Below are positions 1 to 9,808 of a stretch of DNA of 64,000 bases, piece by piece. The translations under genes and the position numbers were made by a program. Location: positions 930,001 through 994,000 of the forward strand of contig NZ_CP139145.1 in assembly GCF_034048115.1 (NCBI RefSeq), read 5' to 3'. The stretch's first letter is position 1; every line of letters starts with the position of its first letter. The stretch comes from Pseudarthrobacter sp. IC2-21 (GTDB lineage Bacteria > Actinomycetota > Actinomycetes > Actinomycetales > Micrococcaceae). The notes under the pieces were generated by a model, which did no database searches, was not told the DNA's origin, and was given only the letters and a program-made list of their open reading frames with translations.

Positions 1-238
1 CCGCGGGGCCGCTGCCGAGGCCCGCCTTGCGCATGCGGAAACCAATCAGACCCACCCATGACGAGCCGTCGTAAACGTCGGGTACCACCCCCGGCGGCAT
101 GAAGCGTGCTGCCTCGGATTCAGGCAAACGCCAGTGCAGGAACAGGGCGTCAGTCCAGCGCTGGTCCATGATGATGGGAGCCGGGAGCGGGGGCGCGTCC
201 GGCCAAGGATCCGGCTCCTTCGCGTGGGAAATCATCAT
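1..238 (-). CDS. DUF2071 (YqjF-type) protein, 3' end cut by window
   Basis: Only the first 79 codons are inside the window; the gene continues to the left. The visible N-terminus has the family's typical run of DQRW, FLHWRL, MPPGVVPDVYDGSSW and VGLIGFRM, which identifies DUF2071 (the Bacillus YqjF group). The biochemical role of this family is not established. Two ATG codons stand side by side (238 and 235), preceded by a purine-rich AGGACAGAGG stretch. It lies 36 bp after the DUF1622 gene and probably ends the same minus-strand transcript. The domain call is firm; nothing can be said about the missing C-terminus. Confidence 0.85.
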   Translation of the reverse strand, partial: MMISHAKEPDPWPDAPPLPAPIIMDQRWTDALFLHWRLPESEAARFMPPGVVPDVYDGSSWVGLIGFRMRKAGLGSGPA

Positions 239-274
239 GACCTCTGTCCTCTTCCTGCGTCCTCTTCCCAGGGG

Positions 275-658
275 CTAAGCGTCCGTCCGCGCCGTACCCG
301 CGGGTGCTTTCTGCCAGGGCCAGCGGCCGGTAATCTCCAGCTCCAGCGAGAAGCTCAGGAACGTCCGGATCAGCACAATGATAGCCAGCACGCCGACGCT
401 CTCGAACGTGGGTGTCACGGCTACCGTCCGGATAATATCGGCCGCCACCAGAAGCTCGAGGCCAAGCAGGATGGACCTCCCCAGCAGTTGCCGGTAGGCG
501 CGGTACACCGTCAACTTCTCGGCCCCGGCAGGCAGCTTTCGGGGCTGGTATCCGCGCAGGGCCATCGGAAGGGACACCAGAGCGCCGATAACCATCACGG
601 ATACGCCGGCCAAGTCCATGAATTTGCCCACGGCCTCGATGATCTGCTGGAAATCCAC
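275..658 (-). CDS. DUF1622 family membrane protein
   Basis: This 127-residue protein has three hydrophobic segments (about residues 17-33, 60-80 and 84-105). It carries the DUF1622 signature: a YRAYRQLLGRSILLGLELL-like stretch followed by AADIIRTV. Family function is unknown; it is a small integral membrane protein. Translation starts at GTG 658, because GAGGAG lies just upstream in the minus-strand sense. The gene sits between the epimerase and the DUF2071 gene on the same strand with short gaps, so co-transcription is likely. Confidence 0.85.
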   Translation of the reverse strand: MDFQQIIEAVGKFMDLAGVSVMVIGALVSLPMALRGYQPRKLPAGAEKLTVYRAYRQLLGRSILLGLELLVAADIIRTVAVTPTFESVGVLAIIVLIRTFLSFSLELEITGRWPWQKAPAGTARTDA

Positions 659-716
659 CCTGCTCCTCGTCTGTCACGTGAGTGTCGCCCGCACAAGAGG
701 CGCCTACCAAAGCAGC

Positions 717-1577
717 CTACGGGTGGCGGACTCCAGTTCCGGCGAGGACCGCGCGGTAGCCTTCCCGGAACGTCGGGTACGAGAACTCGAGCCCGGAGGA
801 CCGGAGCAGCGCGTTGCTGCAGCGCTTGTTGCCGCCGCGGGCCTCGCCGGCCGGACCCACCGGGGGTTCGGGGCACCCCATCTCGGCGGCCAGGAAGCGC
901 AGGACGTCCCCAAGCTCCGCGGGATCGTCATCCACACCCACATAGAACTGCGCCGGGTCGGCGGCCAGCAAAGCCAGATGCACGATCGCAGCGGCAGCGT
1001 CGTCGCGGTGGATCCGGTTGGTGAACCGCGGTTCGTCGGGAATCACGGCGGTGCCGCTCCGGACCTGGTTTATCAAACGGGTACGCCCGGGCCCGTAGAT
1101 CCCGCCCAGCCGCAACACAACGGCCTCGGAACCGGTGCCGCGCAGCCGCGAAAGCAGGAGTTCCTCCGCCTCGCGGAGGACACGCCCGGAGAATCCTGCA
1201 GGCGCCGCCGTCGTACTCTCATCAACCAGGCCACCGCCTGCGTCCCCGTAAACCGCGGTGGAGGACACAAAAAGCACCCGACGCGGGGTGACGCCGTCGC
1301 GTTCCAGGGCATCGAGGACGTGCGCCAGCCCGTCCACGTACGCGGCCCGGTAGGCCGCCTCCGTGGGGGAATCGGCAGCAACAACGACGACGACGGCGGT
1401 GGTGTCCGCCGGGATGACCGGCAGCTCCGTGCCGCTCAGGTCGGCCGCGACGCCCTCGATCGCCGCCGGCAGCTTCTCCGGCGAACGGCGCCAGCCCACC
1501 ACCCTCTGCCCTGCTGCGGCAAAACGCAGCCCTGCCTCAGTGCCTAAGTCGCCGCAGCCGGCCAGGAGAACCGTCAT
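717..1577 (-). CDS. NAD(P)-dependent epimerase/reductase, SDR superfamily
   Basis: This 286-residue Rossmann protein begins almost directly with the nucleotide-binding loop (LLAGCGDLG, residues 4-12). SSTAVYG near residue 107 carries the catalytic serine and tyrosine region of extended or atypical SDR enzymes. LRLGGIYGPGR is the typical epimerase substrate-side motif. It resembles the YeeZ-like NAD-dependent epimerase/dehydratase group, whose substrate is generally unassigned. The start is 4 bp after the stop of the MSMEG_6728-family gene, which points to translational coupling, and there is no strong ribosome binding site of its own. Cytoplasmic. Confidence 0.85.
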   Translation of the reverse strand: MTVLLAGCGDLGTEAGLRFAAAGQRVVGWRRSPEKLPAAIEGVAADLSGTELPVIPADTTAVVVVVAADSPTEAAYRAAYVDGLAHVLDALERDGVTPRRVLFVSSTAVYGDAGGGLVDESTTAAPAGFSGRVLREAEELLLSRLRGTGSEAVVLRLGGIYGPGRTRLINQVRSGTAVIPDEPRFTNRIHRDDAAAAIVHLALLAADPAQFYVGVDDDPAELGDVLRFLAAEMGCPEPPVGPAGEARGGNKRCSNALLRSSGLEFSYPTFREGYRAVLAGTGVRHP

Positions 1578-1581
1578 GCGT

Positions 1582-2505
1582 TCAACCGGCGAGCACTGAA
1601 GGAGCGGGAACCGGGAAGAACACGCGCGGATCCTGCAGCAGCGCGGGGTAATCGAACGCGGACCGGTCGATCACCTCGGTGACAGCGAAATTGCGGCCGA
1701 AACGGCCGTCTTCGAGCGTGATGGGGCGGCCCATCACCTGCCCCACGGCGAACCTGCGGCCGTCCTCGAATGACACGGCAACCGTGGTCTTGCCGGGCAG
1801 CGTGGCGAAGGCTTCCTCCTGCGCCTGGCGTTTCCGGGTGGGCTTCTTGACGAGCTTGGGAGGCAGTTTGCGCGGCTGCTTGGACGGGCGGCGCGAACCG
1901 TCATCAATGTAAACGGGTGAGTAACCGTCCGCGGCAACCGCTGCGGCGGCGTTCCCGCGGCGTACCGGAGGCAGCGCCACGGTGGTGAGCTGCTCCGGAT
2001 CAACCTCGGGGTGCGGGTCGCGGAGGATCCAGAGGAAGTCGTCTTCCGGTTCGGCCGGGTAGAACTCGTGCTTGGGCTCGGGCCAGATGTAGTCGAGATC
2101 CAGGTCGGCGTCCGGGAACACGGCCTTGTAGAACTTCGGTTCCTTGTGCACCAGCTTCGCGCGGTGACTGAGATGGAAGTCGGCGTTACCGAGCCATTCC
2201 GGCATGGGAATCTTAGCGGCGTAGTCCGGGTGGGCGGCCTGGGGGGCGAACTCGGCGATGTTGGCCCGCGTGTTGTCCGGGTGGCCGCGGGCGATCCACT
2301 CGTCCACCATGGTCAATCCGTAAAGGGTCAGTGCCGGCACATGGCCCATCCACATGCGCACGGCGGGGTGGGTTTGCCAGCCGTATTCGGGGATCACCAG
2401 GGCCCGGAGGGTCTGCAGCGCCTCGACACGCTGTTTGCCAAGCCTGGCGGTGTCCAGTGCTGCGGCGCTCTGCCGGAAATCGGGATACGGAAGGAAGGTT
2501 TGCAT
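1582..2505 (-). CDS. MSMEG_6728 family protein
   Basis: The product is about 307 residues. Its N-terminus (MQTFLPYPDFRQSAAALD, then LGKQRVEALQTLRAL and WQTHPAVRMWMGH) matches the MSMEG_6728 family, which shares its N-terminal half with pyrimidine-dimer DNA glycosylase-like proteins. A DNA repair role is inference from that similarity. The C-terminal half is rich in basic residues (PSKQPRKLPPKLVKKPTRKRQ, around residues 215-235), followed by a small beta-rich region. I chose the ATG at 2505: the upstream in-frame extension is not family-like, whereas MQTFLPYPDF is. First gene of a four-gene minus-strand run. Confidence 0.8.
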   Translation of the reverse strand: MQTFLPYPDFRQSAAALDTARLGKQRVEALQTLRALVIPEYGWQTHPAVRMWMGHVPALTLYGLTMVDEWIARGHPDNTRANIAEFAPQAAHPDYAAKIPMPEWLGNADFHLSHRAKLVHKEPKFYKAVFPDADLDLDYIWPEPKHEFYPAEPEDDFLWILRDPHPEVDPEQLTTVALPPVRRGNAAAAVAADGYSPVYIDDGSRRPSKQPRKLPPKLVKKPTRKRQAQEEAFATLPGKTTVAVSFEDGRRFAVGQVMGRPITLEDGRFGRNFAVTEVIDRSAFDYPALLQDPRVFFPVPAPSVLAG

Positions 2506-2671
2506 TACTTCAGTCTGACGGCACGCGGCGGATGTGCCAATTGCAGTGCCCGCCGCCACATGGACGGAACTGCCGGCACCGCCGCAGTGTTCACATAGTG
2601 GACCGATGCATACACCGGTTGCCATTACCCACTAAGATCACCGAAACGCCCCACCGTCTCGGAAGCCCACC

Positions 2672-3259
2672 ATGACAATTTCACCTGAAACGACCGCTGG
2701 CCCATCGTCGCACTTCAAGCCCAAGTTCGGGCAAATGTTGAGCCCGGAGGCCAAGGGCATCCTGGTCCTTGATGAATTTACGCTGGACCCTGCAGAAGCA
2801 CGGAAGGAGCAGCACGGCTTCCGTGCCGTGATGGCATCCGTGGCTCTGACCCTCCGCAGGATCGTTGCGCTGCGGGTTGTGATTGCGCTGGTGGCCATCG
2901 GCAACCTGCCCCTGTTCCTGCTGACGAGCGGCATGTGGATCTACGCGGTATCGCTCACCCTGGTGGTCGCCGTCCATTTGGCCGTTTCCTGGCTCAACAA
3001 GCACGAACCCAAAGTTCGCCAGCGCCAGCTGCTGGAACTTCACCTGCACCGCGAGAAAAGCGCCAACTACCGCAAAGTCCGCGACGCCGTGAAGTACATC
3101 ATCGACACGCCCAGCCGCATGAACGAGCACCTGTACCTCGAACTGCTGGCTGCCAAGCGCGTGGCACTGAATGTCGCCCACGGCACGGTGGCGCTGCTGG
3201 ACACCAGCGACGCCAGCGCCTGGAAAGTACGGATTGTGCGGGAAATCCCGGGGGCCTAA
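2672..3259 (+). CDS. Unrecognised protein with two membrane segments
   Basis: I do not recognise this 195-residue protein. Residues 1-45 are polar, and about residues 60-78 and 84-103 form two adjacent hydrophobic helices (VIALVAIGNLPLFLL and YAVSLTLVVAVHLAVSW). The remaining 90 residues are charged and probably cytoplasmic, with a basic KHEPKVRQRQ stretch next to the membrane. ATG 2672 is preceded by GGAAG. It is divergent from the MSMEG_6728-family gene and ends in front of a strong bidirectional terminator. No catalytic motif is visible. Confidence 0.75.
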   Translation: MTISPETTAGPSSHFKPKFGQMLSPEAKGILVLDEFTLDPAEARKEQHGFRAVMASVALTLRRIVALRVVIALVAIGNLPLFLLTSGMWIYAVSLTLVVAVHLAVSWLNKHEPKVRQRQLLELHLHREKSANYRKVRDAVKYIIDTPSRMNEHLYLELLAAKRVALNVAHGTVALLDTSDASAWKVRIVREIPGA

Positions 3260-3303
3260 CTGCCAAGCACCTGACCGTCAGGCAACAGCGAAGAACTAAA
3301 CAG

Positions 3304-3350
3304 CGAACGACGCCGGAGCTCCCCTGGGTGGGGACCTCCGGCGTCGTTCG
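3304..3350. terminator. Bidirectional terminator, 15-bp perfect stem
   Basis: CGAACGACGCCGGAG at 3304-3318 pairs perfectly with 3336-3350. Inside the loop, CCCC and GGGG can also pair. TTT follows on the plus side. It separates two convergent genes, the membrane protein ending at 3259 and the Rpf-like gene ending at 3406. Confidence 0.85.
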
Positions 3351-3405
3351 TTTCCTGCCTTGCCGTTTTGCCGGGGAGGGAAGGGATCCCGGTAAAGGCT
3401 GCTGG

Positions 3406-4120
<715 letters not shown>

Positions 4121-4187
4121 ATAGAGGTCACTTTTCGGTGTCTGCCGGCCGGGCAGTTCTGGTGGAGGCAGCACCGGGCATTCGTTC

Positions 4188-4204
4188 GGCCCGCTTGGCG
4201 GGCC
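4188..4204 (-). terminator. Short GC-rich hairpin after uvrA-like gene
   Basis: GGCCCGC/GCGGGCC with a 3-nt loop lies about 55 bp past the stop of the uvrA-like gene. There is no U-tract on the minus side, so it may be only a weak terminator or pause site. Confidence 0.35.
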
Positions 4205-4258
4205 TGTATTTCACGCTAAAACATCCGGCGCCTGTTATCAAACCGAGATGCTCCGGGA

Positions 4259-6847
4259 TCAGCTGACGGACTCCTGGCGGAGGGCTGCGGCCAGGTACGG
4301 CGCGGTGCGGCCGTGGGCGGAACGGGCGACGGCGGCGGCGGTTCCGGCCGCGACGATCTGTCCGCCGGCATCCCCGCCCGACGGGCCCAGGTCGATGACC
4401 CAGTCCGCGCCCGCCACCACGTCCATGTCGTGTTCGACCACCACCACGGTGTTACCGCTGTCCACCAGGCCATGGAGCTGTGCCATCAGGAGCTGGACGT
4501 CGGCGGGATGCAGCCCCGTGGTCGGCTCGTCCAAAAGGTAGAGCGTGTGACCGCGGCGGGCGCGCTGGAGTTCGGTGGCGAGCTTGATGCGCTGTGCTTC
4601 GCCGCCGGACAGTTCGGTGGCAGGCTGGCCCAGCCGCAGGTAGCCCAGGCCCACGTCGCGCAGGCTCTTCAGGCTCCGGGCCGCGGCAGGAATGTCCGCC
4701 AGGAAATCCGCTGCGGCGTCAACGGTCAGGCGCAGGACCTCGGCCACGTTCTTGCCCCGGTACGTCACCTCAAGGGTCTCCGGGTTGTAGCGTGAACCGT
4801 TGCACTCAGGGCAGGGGCCGTAGCTGCCCGGGAGGAAGAGCAGTTCCACCGCCACAAAGCCCTCACCCTGGCAGGTCTCGCACCGCCCGCCGGCGACGTT
4901 GAAGGAGAACCGCCCCGCACCGAATCCGAGCGCCCGGGCCTGATCCGTGGCGGCGAATTCCTTGCGCACAGCGTCAAACAGCCCCGTATAGGTGGCCAGG
5001 TTGGAGCGCGGAGTGCGGCCAATCGGCTTCTGATCCACCTTCACCAGGCGGTCGAAGCGGTCCGTCCCGCTGACCGTCCCCACAGTCAGCGGAGCGGACG
5101 AATCCGTCCCGTCCTCTTGAGCGCCGTCCGGAAAGGCCCCGCCCGGCTGGGCCGACGCGGCCGGGAGGGTCCCCACGCCGGAGCCCACAACGCTTGCGAG
5201 GACACGGCTCACCAGGGTCGACTTGCCCGAACCGGACACCCCGGTAACTGCCGTGAGGACACCCACCGGGAAACTGGCGTCAAGGTTCTTGAGGTTGTGC
5301 TGGCTGATGCCGCTCAGTTCCAGCCAGCCGTCGGGCTGGCGGGCACCCTTAGAGGCAACACCAGCCCCGGTGGAGCCGGCTCCGCCGGAGCCGCCGTCGA
5401 ACAGGAACGGTCGGGTAACCGACTCAGCCACATCAGCGAGCCCGGCAACCGGGCCGCTGTAGAGCACCTCGCCGCCGCCCTCACCGGCGCGCGGCCCGAC
5501 GTCCACCAGCCAGTCGGCCCGGCGCACCACATCCATGTTGTGTTCCACCACGAAGACGGAGTTGCCCGACTCCTTGAGCTGGTCCAGGACGGCCAGGAGC
5601 GGCTCGGCGTCGGCCGGGTGAAGGCCCGCGGAAGGTTCGTCCAGGACGTAGATCACGCCGAACAGCCCGGACCTGAGCTGGGTGGCGATCCTCAGCCGCT
5701 GCATTTCGCCGGGCGAGAGGGTGGGGGTGGGGCGCCCCAGTGAAAGGTATCCGAGGCCCAGGTCCAGCAGCACCGTGATGCGCTGCAGAAGATCGGCGGT
5801 GATGGCGACGGCCACCTCGTTCTCCTCCCCGGAGGACTGCCGGCGCGAGGCGGTGCCGGCGTCCTTGAGGCCTGCCGTGGGGCGGATGATCTCGGCAAGT
5901 TCCGCCATGGGGGTGCCGTTGAGTTCGGCGATGGTGCGGCCTGCGAAGGACACTTCGAGCGCCTCTGGCCGGAGCCCTGTTCCTCCGCAGCGCGGGCAGG
6001 GCCCGGATTCCATGAAAGCCAGGACGCGCTCGCGCATGGCGGCACTCTGGGAGTCCGCCAGGGTGTGCAGGACGTAGCTCCTGGCGCTCCAGAAACGGCC
6101 CTTGTACGGTTTGGCCACGCGGTCCCGCTCGGGCGTGACTTCGACGACCGGCTGATCCTCCGTGAACAGGATCCAGTCGCGGTCCTTCTTGGGCAGCTTC
6201 CGCCAGGGGAGGTCCACGTCATAGCCAAGGTGGCTGAGGATGTCCCGCAGGTTCTTGCCCTGCCAGGCCCCGGGCCACGCGGCGATGGCACCCTCCCGGA
6301 TGGTGAGGCCGGTATCCGGCACCAGGGACTTCTCGCTGACCGTGTGTGCCACCCCCAGCCCGTGGCATTCCTGGCAGGCGCCTGCAGCTGTGTTCGGGGA
6401 GAAAGCGTCCGAATCCAGCTGGGCGGCTCCGGACGGATAGGTGCCCGCCCTGGAAAACAGCATGCGGAGCGAGTTGGACAGGGTGGTCACCGTGCCCACG
6501 GTGGAGCGGCTGCTCGGGGCGCCGCGGCGCTGTTGAAGAGCGACGGCGGGAGGCAGCCCGGAGATCATCTCCACTTTGGGGTTGTGGCCCTGTTGGATGA
6601 GGCGGCGCGCGTAGGGGGCCACGGATTCGAAGTACCGGCGTTGGGCTTCGGCGTAGATGGTCCCGAATGCCAGCGATGACTTTCCGGAGCCGGAGACCCC
6701 GGTGAATGCCACGATGGAATCGCGGGGCACATCCACATCGACGTTCCGCAGGTTGTTTTCCCGCGCCCCCCGGACCCGGACAAAGCCGTCGGAGAGGTGG
6801 CCGGGAGGGGGAAGGGTGAGATCGTCAGCCTGCTGAGTGTTCCGCAT
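4259..6847 (-). CDS. UvrA-family ABC ATPase (UvrA paralogue)
   Basis: This 862-residue protein has two ABC modules. Walker A motifs GVSGSGKSS (about residue 50) and GVSGSGKST (about 535) are visible. So are ABC signatures [12 protein letters not shown] and [12 protein letters not shown], and zinc-finger CxxC pairs (CQEC, CPRC, CETC, CPEC). Canonical UvrA proteins are about 950 residues. This one is shorter and resembles the UvrA2/drug-resistance (DrrC-like) UvrA group, which lacks much of the inserted UvrB-contact region. The expected role is ATP-driven recognition of DNA adducts or intercalators in the cytoplasm; whether it works with UvrB is open. It is divergent from the adenine deaminase gene with only 48 bp between starts. 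Confidence 0.85.
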   Translation of the reverse strand: MRNTQQADDLTLPPPGHLSDGFVRVRGARENNLRNVDVDVPRDSIVAFTGVSGSGKSSLAFGTIYAEAQRRYFESVAPYARRLIQQGHNPKVEMISGLPPAVALQQRRGAPSSRSTVGTVTTLSNSLRMLFSRAGTYPSGAAQLDSDAFSPNTAAGACQECHGLGVAHTVSEKSLVPDTGLTIREGAIAAWPGAWQGKNLRDILSHLGYDVDLPWRKLPKKDRDWILFTEDQPVVEVTPERDRVAKPYKGRFWSARSYVLHTLADSQSAAMRERVLAFMESGPCPRCGGTGLRPEALEVSFAGRTIAELNGTPMAELAEIIRPTAGLKDAGTASRRQSSGEENEVAVAITADLLQRITVLLDLGLGYLSLGRPTPTLSPGEMQRLRIATQLRSGLFGVIYVLDEPSAGLHPADAEPLLAVLDQLKESGNSVFVVEHNMDVVRRADWLVDVGPRAGEGGGEVLYSGPVAGLADVAESVTRPFLFDGGSGGAGSTGAGVASKGARQPDGWLELSGISQHNLKNLDASFPVGVLTAVTGVSGSGKSTLVSRVLASVVGSGVGTLPAASAQPGGAFPDGAQEDGTDSSAPLTVGTVSGTDRFDRLVKVDQKPIGRTPRSNLATYTGLFDAVRKEFAATDQARALGFGAGRFSFNVAGGRCETCQGEGFVAVELLFLPGSYGPCPECNGSRYNPETLEVTYRGKNVAEVLRLTVDAAADFLADIPAAARSLKSLRDVGLGYLRLGQPATELSGGEAQRIKLATELQRARRGHTLYLLDEPTTGLHPADVQLLMAQLHGLVDSGNTVVVVEHDMDVVAGADWVIDLGPSGGDAGGQIVAAGTAAAVARSAHGRTAPYLAAALRQESVS

Positions 6848-6895
6848 TGATTCGACTCTAGCGGGGAAGCCGCCGCCGGGCGATATCCTGAGCCG

Positions 6896-7945
6896 ATGGA
6901 CAATTACCCGGACACTGCCGCCGCTCCGTTGCCGGAAACCGATCTAACCGAGGCTGAAGTGGCGCCGCAGCTTCTGCCGCTTGCTGAACTGCACCTGCAC
7001 ATCGAGGGCACGCTGCAGCCCGAGCTGATCTTTGAACTGGCCGAGCGCAACGGTCTCGCGCTTCCATACTCGGGCCTTGAGGAGTTGCGGGCCCTGTATG
7101 AATTCAGCGACCTGCAGTCGTTCCTGAACCTGTACTACGCCAACATGGCGGTGCTGCAGACTGAACAGGACTTCGCGGATATGACGCGCGCCTACCTGGC
7201 CCGGGCCGCCGCTGCCGGGGTCCGGCATGCCGAGATCATGATGGACCCGCAGGCCCATATTTCCCGGGGTGTCAGCCTCGAAACCTGCGTGAACGGCGTG
7301 GCCTCGGCGCTGGCCACATCGGTGGAGGACTTCGGTATTTCCACTTTGCTGATCGCTGCGTTCCTCCGCGACCTGTCCGAGGAATCGGCGCTGGAGGTCC
7401 TGGACGGCCTGCTGGCCATGAAGGCACCGATTGCGGCCATCGGCCTGGACTCGGCCGAAGTGGGCAACCCGCCGGCCAAGTTTGAGCGGCTGTTTGCCAA
7501 GGCACGCGAAGCGGGCCTGCGGCTCACCGCGCACGCGGGCGAGGAGGGGCCGCCGTCGTACATCATCGAAGCGCTGGACGTCCTGGGCGTGGAGCGGATC
7601 GACCACGGAATCCGCTGCATGGAGGACCCGGACCTGGTGGAACGACTCGTGGACGAGCGGATTCCGCTGACGGTCTGCCCGTTGTCCAACGTCCGGCTCC
7701 GGACCGTGGACACCCTGGCCGACCATCCGTTGCCGGCCATGCTTGCCGCGGGGCTGAACGTTTCGGTTAATTCGGACGATCCGGCCTATTTCGGTGGCTA
7801 CGTGGATGACAATTTCGCCCAGCTGCAGGCAGTGTTTGAGCTGTCGGACTTTGACCGGTCCCGGCTCGCCGCCAACTCCATCCACTCCTCGTTTGCTTCC
7901 GAGGAGCGGAAAGCTGAGCTTCTGGACGAGCTGAACGGCGGCTAG
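6896..7945 (+). CDS. Adenosine deaminase superfamily, probably adenine deaminase
   Basis: 349 residues with the full metal-dependent deaminase set: ELHLHIEGTL (His33, His35), HAGEEGP (about 213, catalytic Glu), VERIDHGIR, LTVCPLSN and NSDDPAYFGGY (about 294). The DPAYFGGY form and the YEFSDLQSFLNLYY stretch are characteristic of the adenine deaminase (Aah1-like) subgroup rather than true adenosine deaminase, so the predicted reaction is adenine + H2O -> hypoxanthine + NH3 in purine salvage. The family assignment is secure; the base-versus-nucleoside call is inference from motifs. No clear ribosome binding site precedes ATG 6896, so the start is less certain than the domain call. Confidence 0.88.
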   Translation: MDNYPDTAAAPLPETDLTEAEVAPQLLPLAELHLHIEGTLQPELIFELAERNGLALPYSGLEELRALYEFSDLQSFLNLYYANMAVLQTEQDFADMTRAYLARAAAAGVRHAEIMMDPQAHISRGVSLETCVNGVASALATSVEDFGISTLLIAAFLRDLSEESALEVLDGLLAMKAPIAAIGLDSAEVGNPPAKFERLFAKAREAGLRLTAHAGEEGPPSYIIEALDVLGVERIDHGIRCMEDPDLVERLVDERIPLTVCPLSNVRLRTVDTLADHPLPAMLAAGLNVSVNSDDPAYFGGYVDDNFAQLQAVFELSDFDRSRLAANSIHSSFASEERKAELLDELNGG

Positions 7946-8183
7946 CTCAGGCCCTGTGCGGTCGCTAAACTGGAACGCGTGCGTGTCTGGGAAGTGACCG
8001 GCGGTTCCCCGAAAAGCGCAACAGGGTTGAGAAAACAGCCCACCAGCCGAGACTCTTGCCTCAGTTCCGCTGTAATCGACGTCATAGTCGGTCACGACAC
8101 GCAGAGTTCACCATTTCAAGTCGTGCGATTTAATACCGTCTTGGCAAGATGCCTAAAGACAGATCGCTTCACTAAGGGGAATC

Positions 8184-9128
8184 ATGGCCACGTCCACCGC
8201 AGAAAACACCTACCTTCGACTCAAGACCGTGCTGGATGTCCTGACAGAGGGCACGTGGACCGGCGAGGCACGCAACGCCGGTGAAGTCCTGGCGGAAGCC
8301 ACGGCGCGCGTACCGTTCACCGATCACGAGGCGGTGCTGCTCAGCGGCGGCATACCCCGGGGCCACAAGACCCTCACCTCCGCCACCGCCAAGCTGGTCA
8401 AAGCCGGCTGGCTGGTCAAGGGCCGGTCCGGCTGGACCATCACCGAGGACGGCATGCGCGCCACCGTTGCCTTCCCCGACGCCGACGCCTTCGCCACAGC
8501 GCTCGACGCCGGCACTCCCGTCCCGGCCGGCACCCCGCTCCCTGCCGCCCCCGCCGTCCGGAAGGCACCCGCCGCCAAGGTTGCGGCCGCCAGCAAGACC
8601 TCCGGGACGAAGGCAGTGGCTGCCGAGGCGACCGCCAAAAAGGCTCCCGCCAGAAAGGCTCCGGGCAAGAAGGCGGCCGAGGCCGTGGGCAAGGCCGCGA
8701 AACTGATCGAGGAAGCCGTGGAGCCGGTGGTCAAGGCCGTCCGCTCACGCAAGGCGCCGGCCGCAAAATCCACGAGCCCGGAGGTTGTGGCGGAGCCGCT
8801 GGAAGGCCCGGACGAGGAAACGTTCCCCCAGCCCGAAGCGGTGGCCGTGGCCGGCGACTTCAACACGCTGCTGGGGGCCCCGGAGAACTGGGCGCCGCAG
8901 TACGACGAGTCCCAGATGGACTTCGATTTCGGCTCGCAGCTGTGGATTAAGAGCACCGAACTGCCCGCCGGCTACTACACCTTCAAGATCGCGCTGAACC
9001 GGTCCTGGACCGAAAACTATGGTGCGTTCGGCACGTTCGATGGGCCCAACCACGAGCTGCAGCACGACGGCGGCACTGTCACCATCCGCTACGACCACCG
9101 CACGCGGGACATCACCATCAACAGCTGA
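8184..9128 (+). CDS. Winged-helix / Lys-Ala-rich linker / X25 domain fusion
   Basis: 314 residues in three parts. Residues 1-95 form a compact, probably winged-helix DNA-binding region (LTSATAKLVKAGWLVKGRSGW then ITEDG). Residues about 120-205 are a low-complexity histone-H1-like segment of repeated KKAPARKAP-type units. Residues about 212-314 closely follow the pullulanase X25 (starch-binding-like) module: VAVAGDFNTLLGAPENW, then LPAGYYTFKIALNRSWTENYG and IRYDHRTRDITIN. X25 domains are normally found in secreted alpha-glucan-active enzymes, but no signal peptide is present, so this should be cytoplasmic. AAGGGGA precedes ATG 8184. Function is unknown; a chromatin-associated protein that senses glycogen or glucan is speculation. 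Confidence 0.8.
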   Translation: MATSTAENTYLRLKTVLDVLTEGTWTGEARNAGEVLAEATARVPFTDHEAVLLSGGIPRGHKTLTSATAKLVKAGWLVKGRSGWTITEDGMRATVAFPDADAFATALDAGTPVPAGTPLPAAPAVRKAPAAKVAAASKTSGTKAVAAEATAKKAPARKAPGKKAAEAVGKAAKLIEEAVEPVVKAVRSRKAPAAKSTSPEVVAEPLEGPDEETFPQPEAVAVAGDFNTLLGAPENWAPQYDESQMDFDFGSQLWIKSTELPAGYYTFKIALNRSWTENYGAFGTFDGPNHELQHDGGTVTIRYDHRTRDITINS

Positions 9129-9193
9129 GCGGTCACCAGCCGTCCAGCATTATCCGGGCGGCGTATTCTCTGGACAAAAGGTCCCGAGTGAAG

Positions 9194-9232
9194 CAGTGTG
9201 GGAACCGGCCGTACTGGCTGGTTCCCACACTG
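9194..9232 (+). terminator. 13-bp perfect hairpin between X25 gene and yceI
   Basis: CAGTGTGGGAACC (9194-9206) pairs perfectly with 9220-9232 around a 13-nt loop, followed by TTT. It ends 25 bp before the yceI-family start. It may terminate the upstream gene, or form an attenuator or operator in the yceI leader. Confidence 0.6.
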
Positions 9233-9257
9233 TTTCCCAGCACAAGGAGATGCAAAA

Positions 9258-9803
9258 GTGACCCTTCCCTCAGGCCTGACACCAGGCGTTTGGACCCTGG
9301 ACATGTCCCACAGCGAAATCGGCTTCACGGTCCGCCACGCAGGCATCAGCAAGGTCCGCGGCCGCTTTACGGACGCCTCGGCGGAAGCCCGCGTCGGCGA
9401 CTCCCTGGCCGAATCTTCACTCCACGCCACCGTCAAGACCGCCAGCTTCGAATCCGGCGACGCCAACCGCGACGGACATGTCAAAGGACCGGACTTCTTC
9501 GATGTGGAGCAGTACCCGGACATGACGTTCCGTGCCACCTCGGTGGAGGGCGACGGCGAGGATTACACGCTCACCGGCGATCTCACCATCCGCGGCGTCA
9601 CCAAGCCCGTGGAGTTGGAAGTCGAGTTCTCCGGGGTTGCCGTTGACCCCTTCGGTGCCACCCGCGCGGGTTTCTCTGCTGAAACCGAGATCAGCCGCAA
9701 GGAATTCGGCCTGACCTGGAACGCGGCGCTGGAAGCCGGGGGCCTGCTGGTCGGCGACAAAGTCAAGATCAACGTCGAAGCCGCGCTGGTCAAGCAGGCC
9801 TGA
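9258..9803 (+). CDS. YceI family protein
   Basis: About 181 residues. The single beta-barrel YceI domain is covered end to end: TLDMSHSEIGFTVRHAGISKVRG at the start, then FFDVEQYPDMTF, LTGDLTIRGVTKPVELEVEF and the closing FGLTWNAALEAGGLLVGD. YceI proteins bind isoprenoid or other amphipathic ligands, and many are periplasmic. Here there is no signal peptide, so it is probably cytoplasmic, as in other actinobacterial homologues. The start is GTG 9258, selected because AAGGAG lies 7 bp upstream. Confidence 0.9.
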   Translation: MTLPSGLTPGVWTLDMSHSEIGFTVRHAGISKVRGRFTDASAEARVGDSLAESSLHATVKTASFESGDANRDGHVKGPDFFDVEQYPDMTFRATSVEGDGEDYTLTGDLTIRGVTKPVELEVEFSGVAVDPFGATRAGFSAETEISRKEFGLTWNAALEAGGLLVGDKVKINVEAALVKQA

Positions 9804-9808
9804 GTGCC

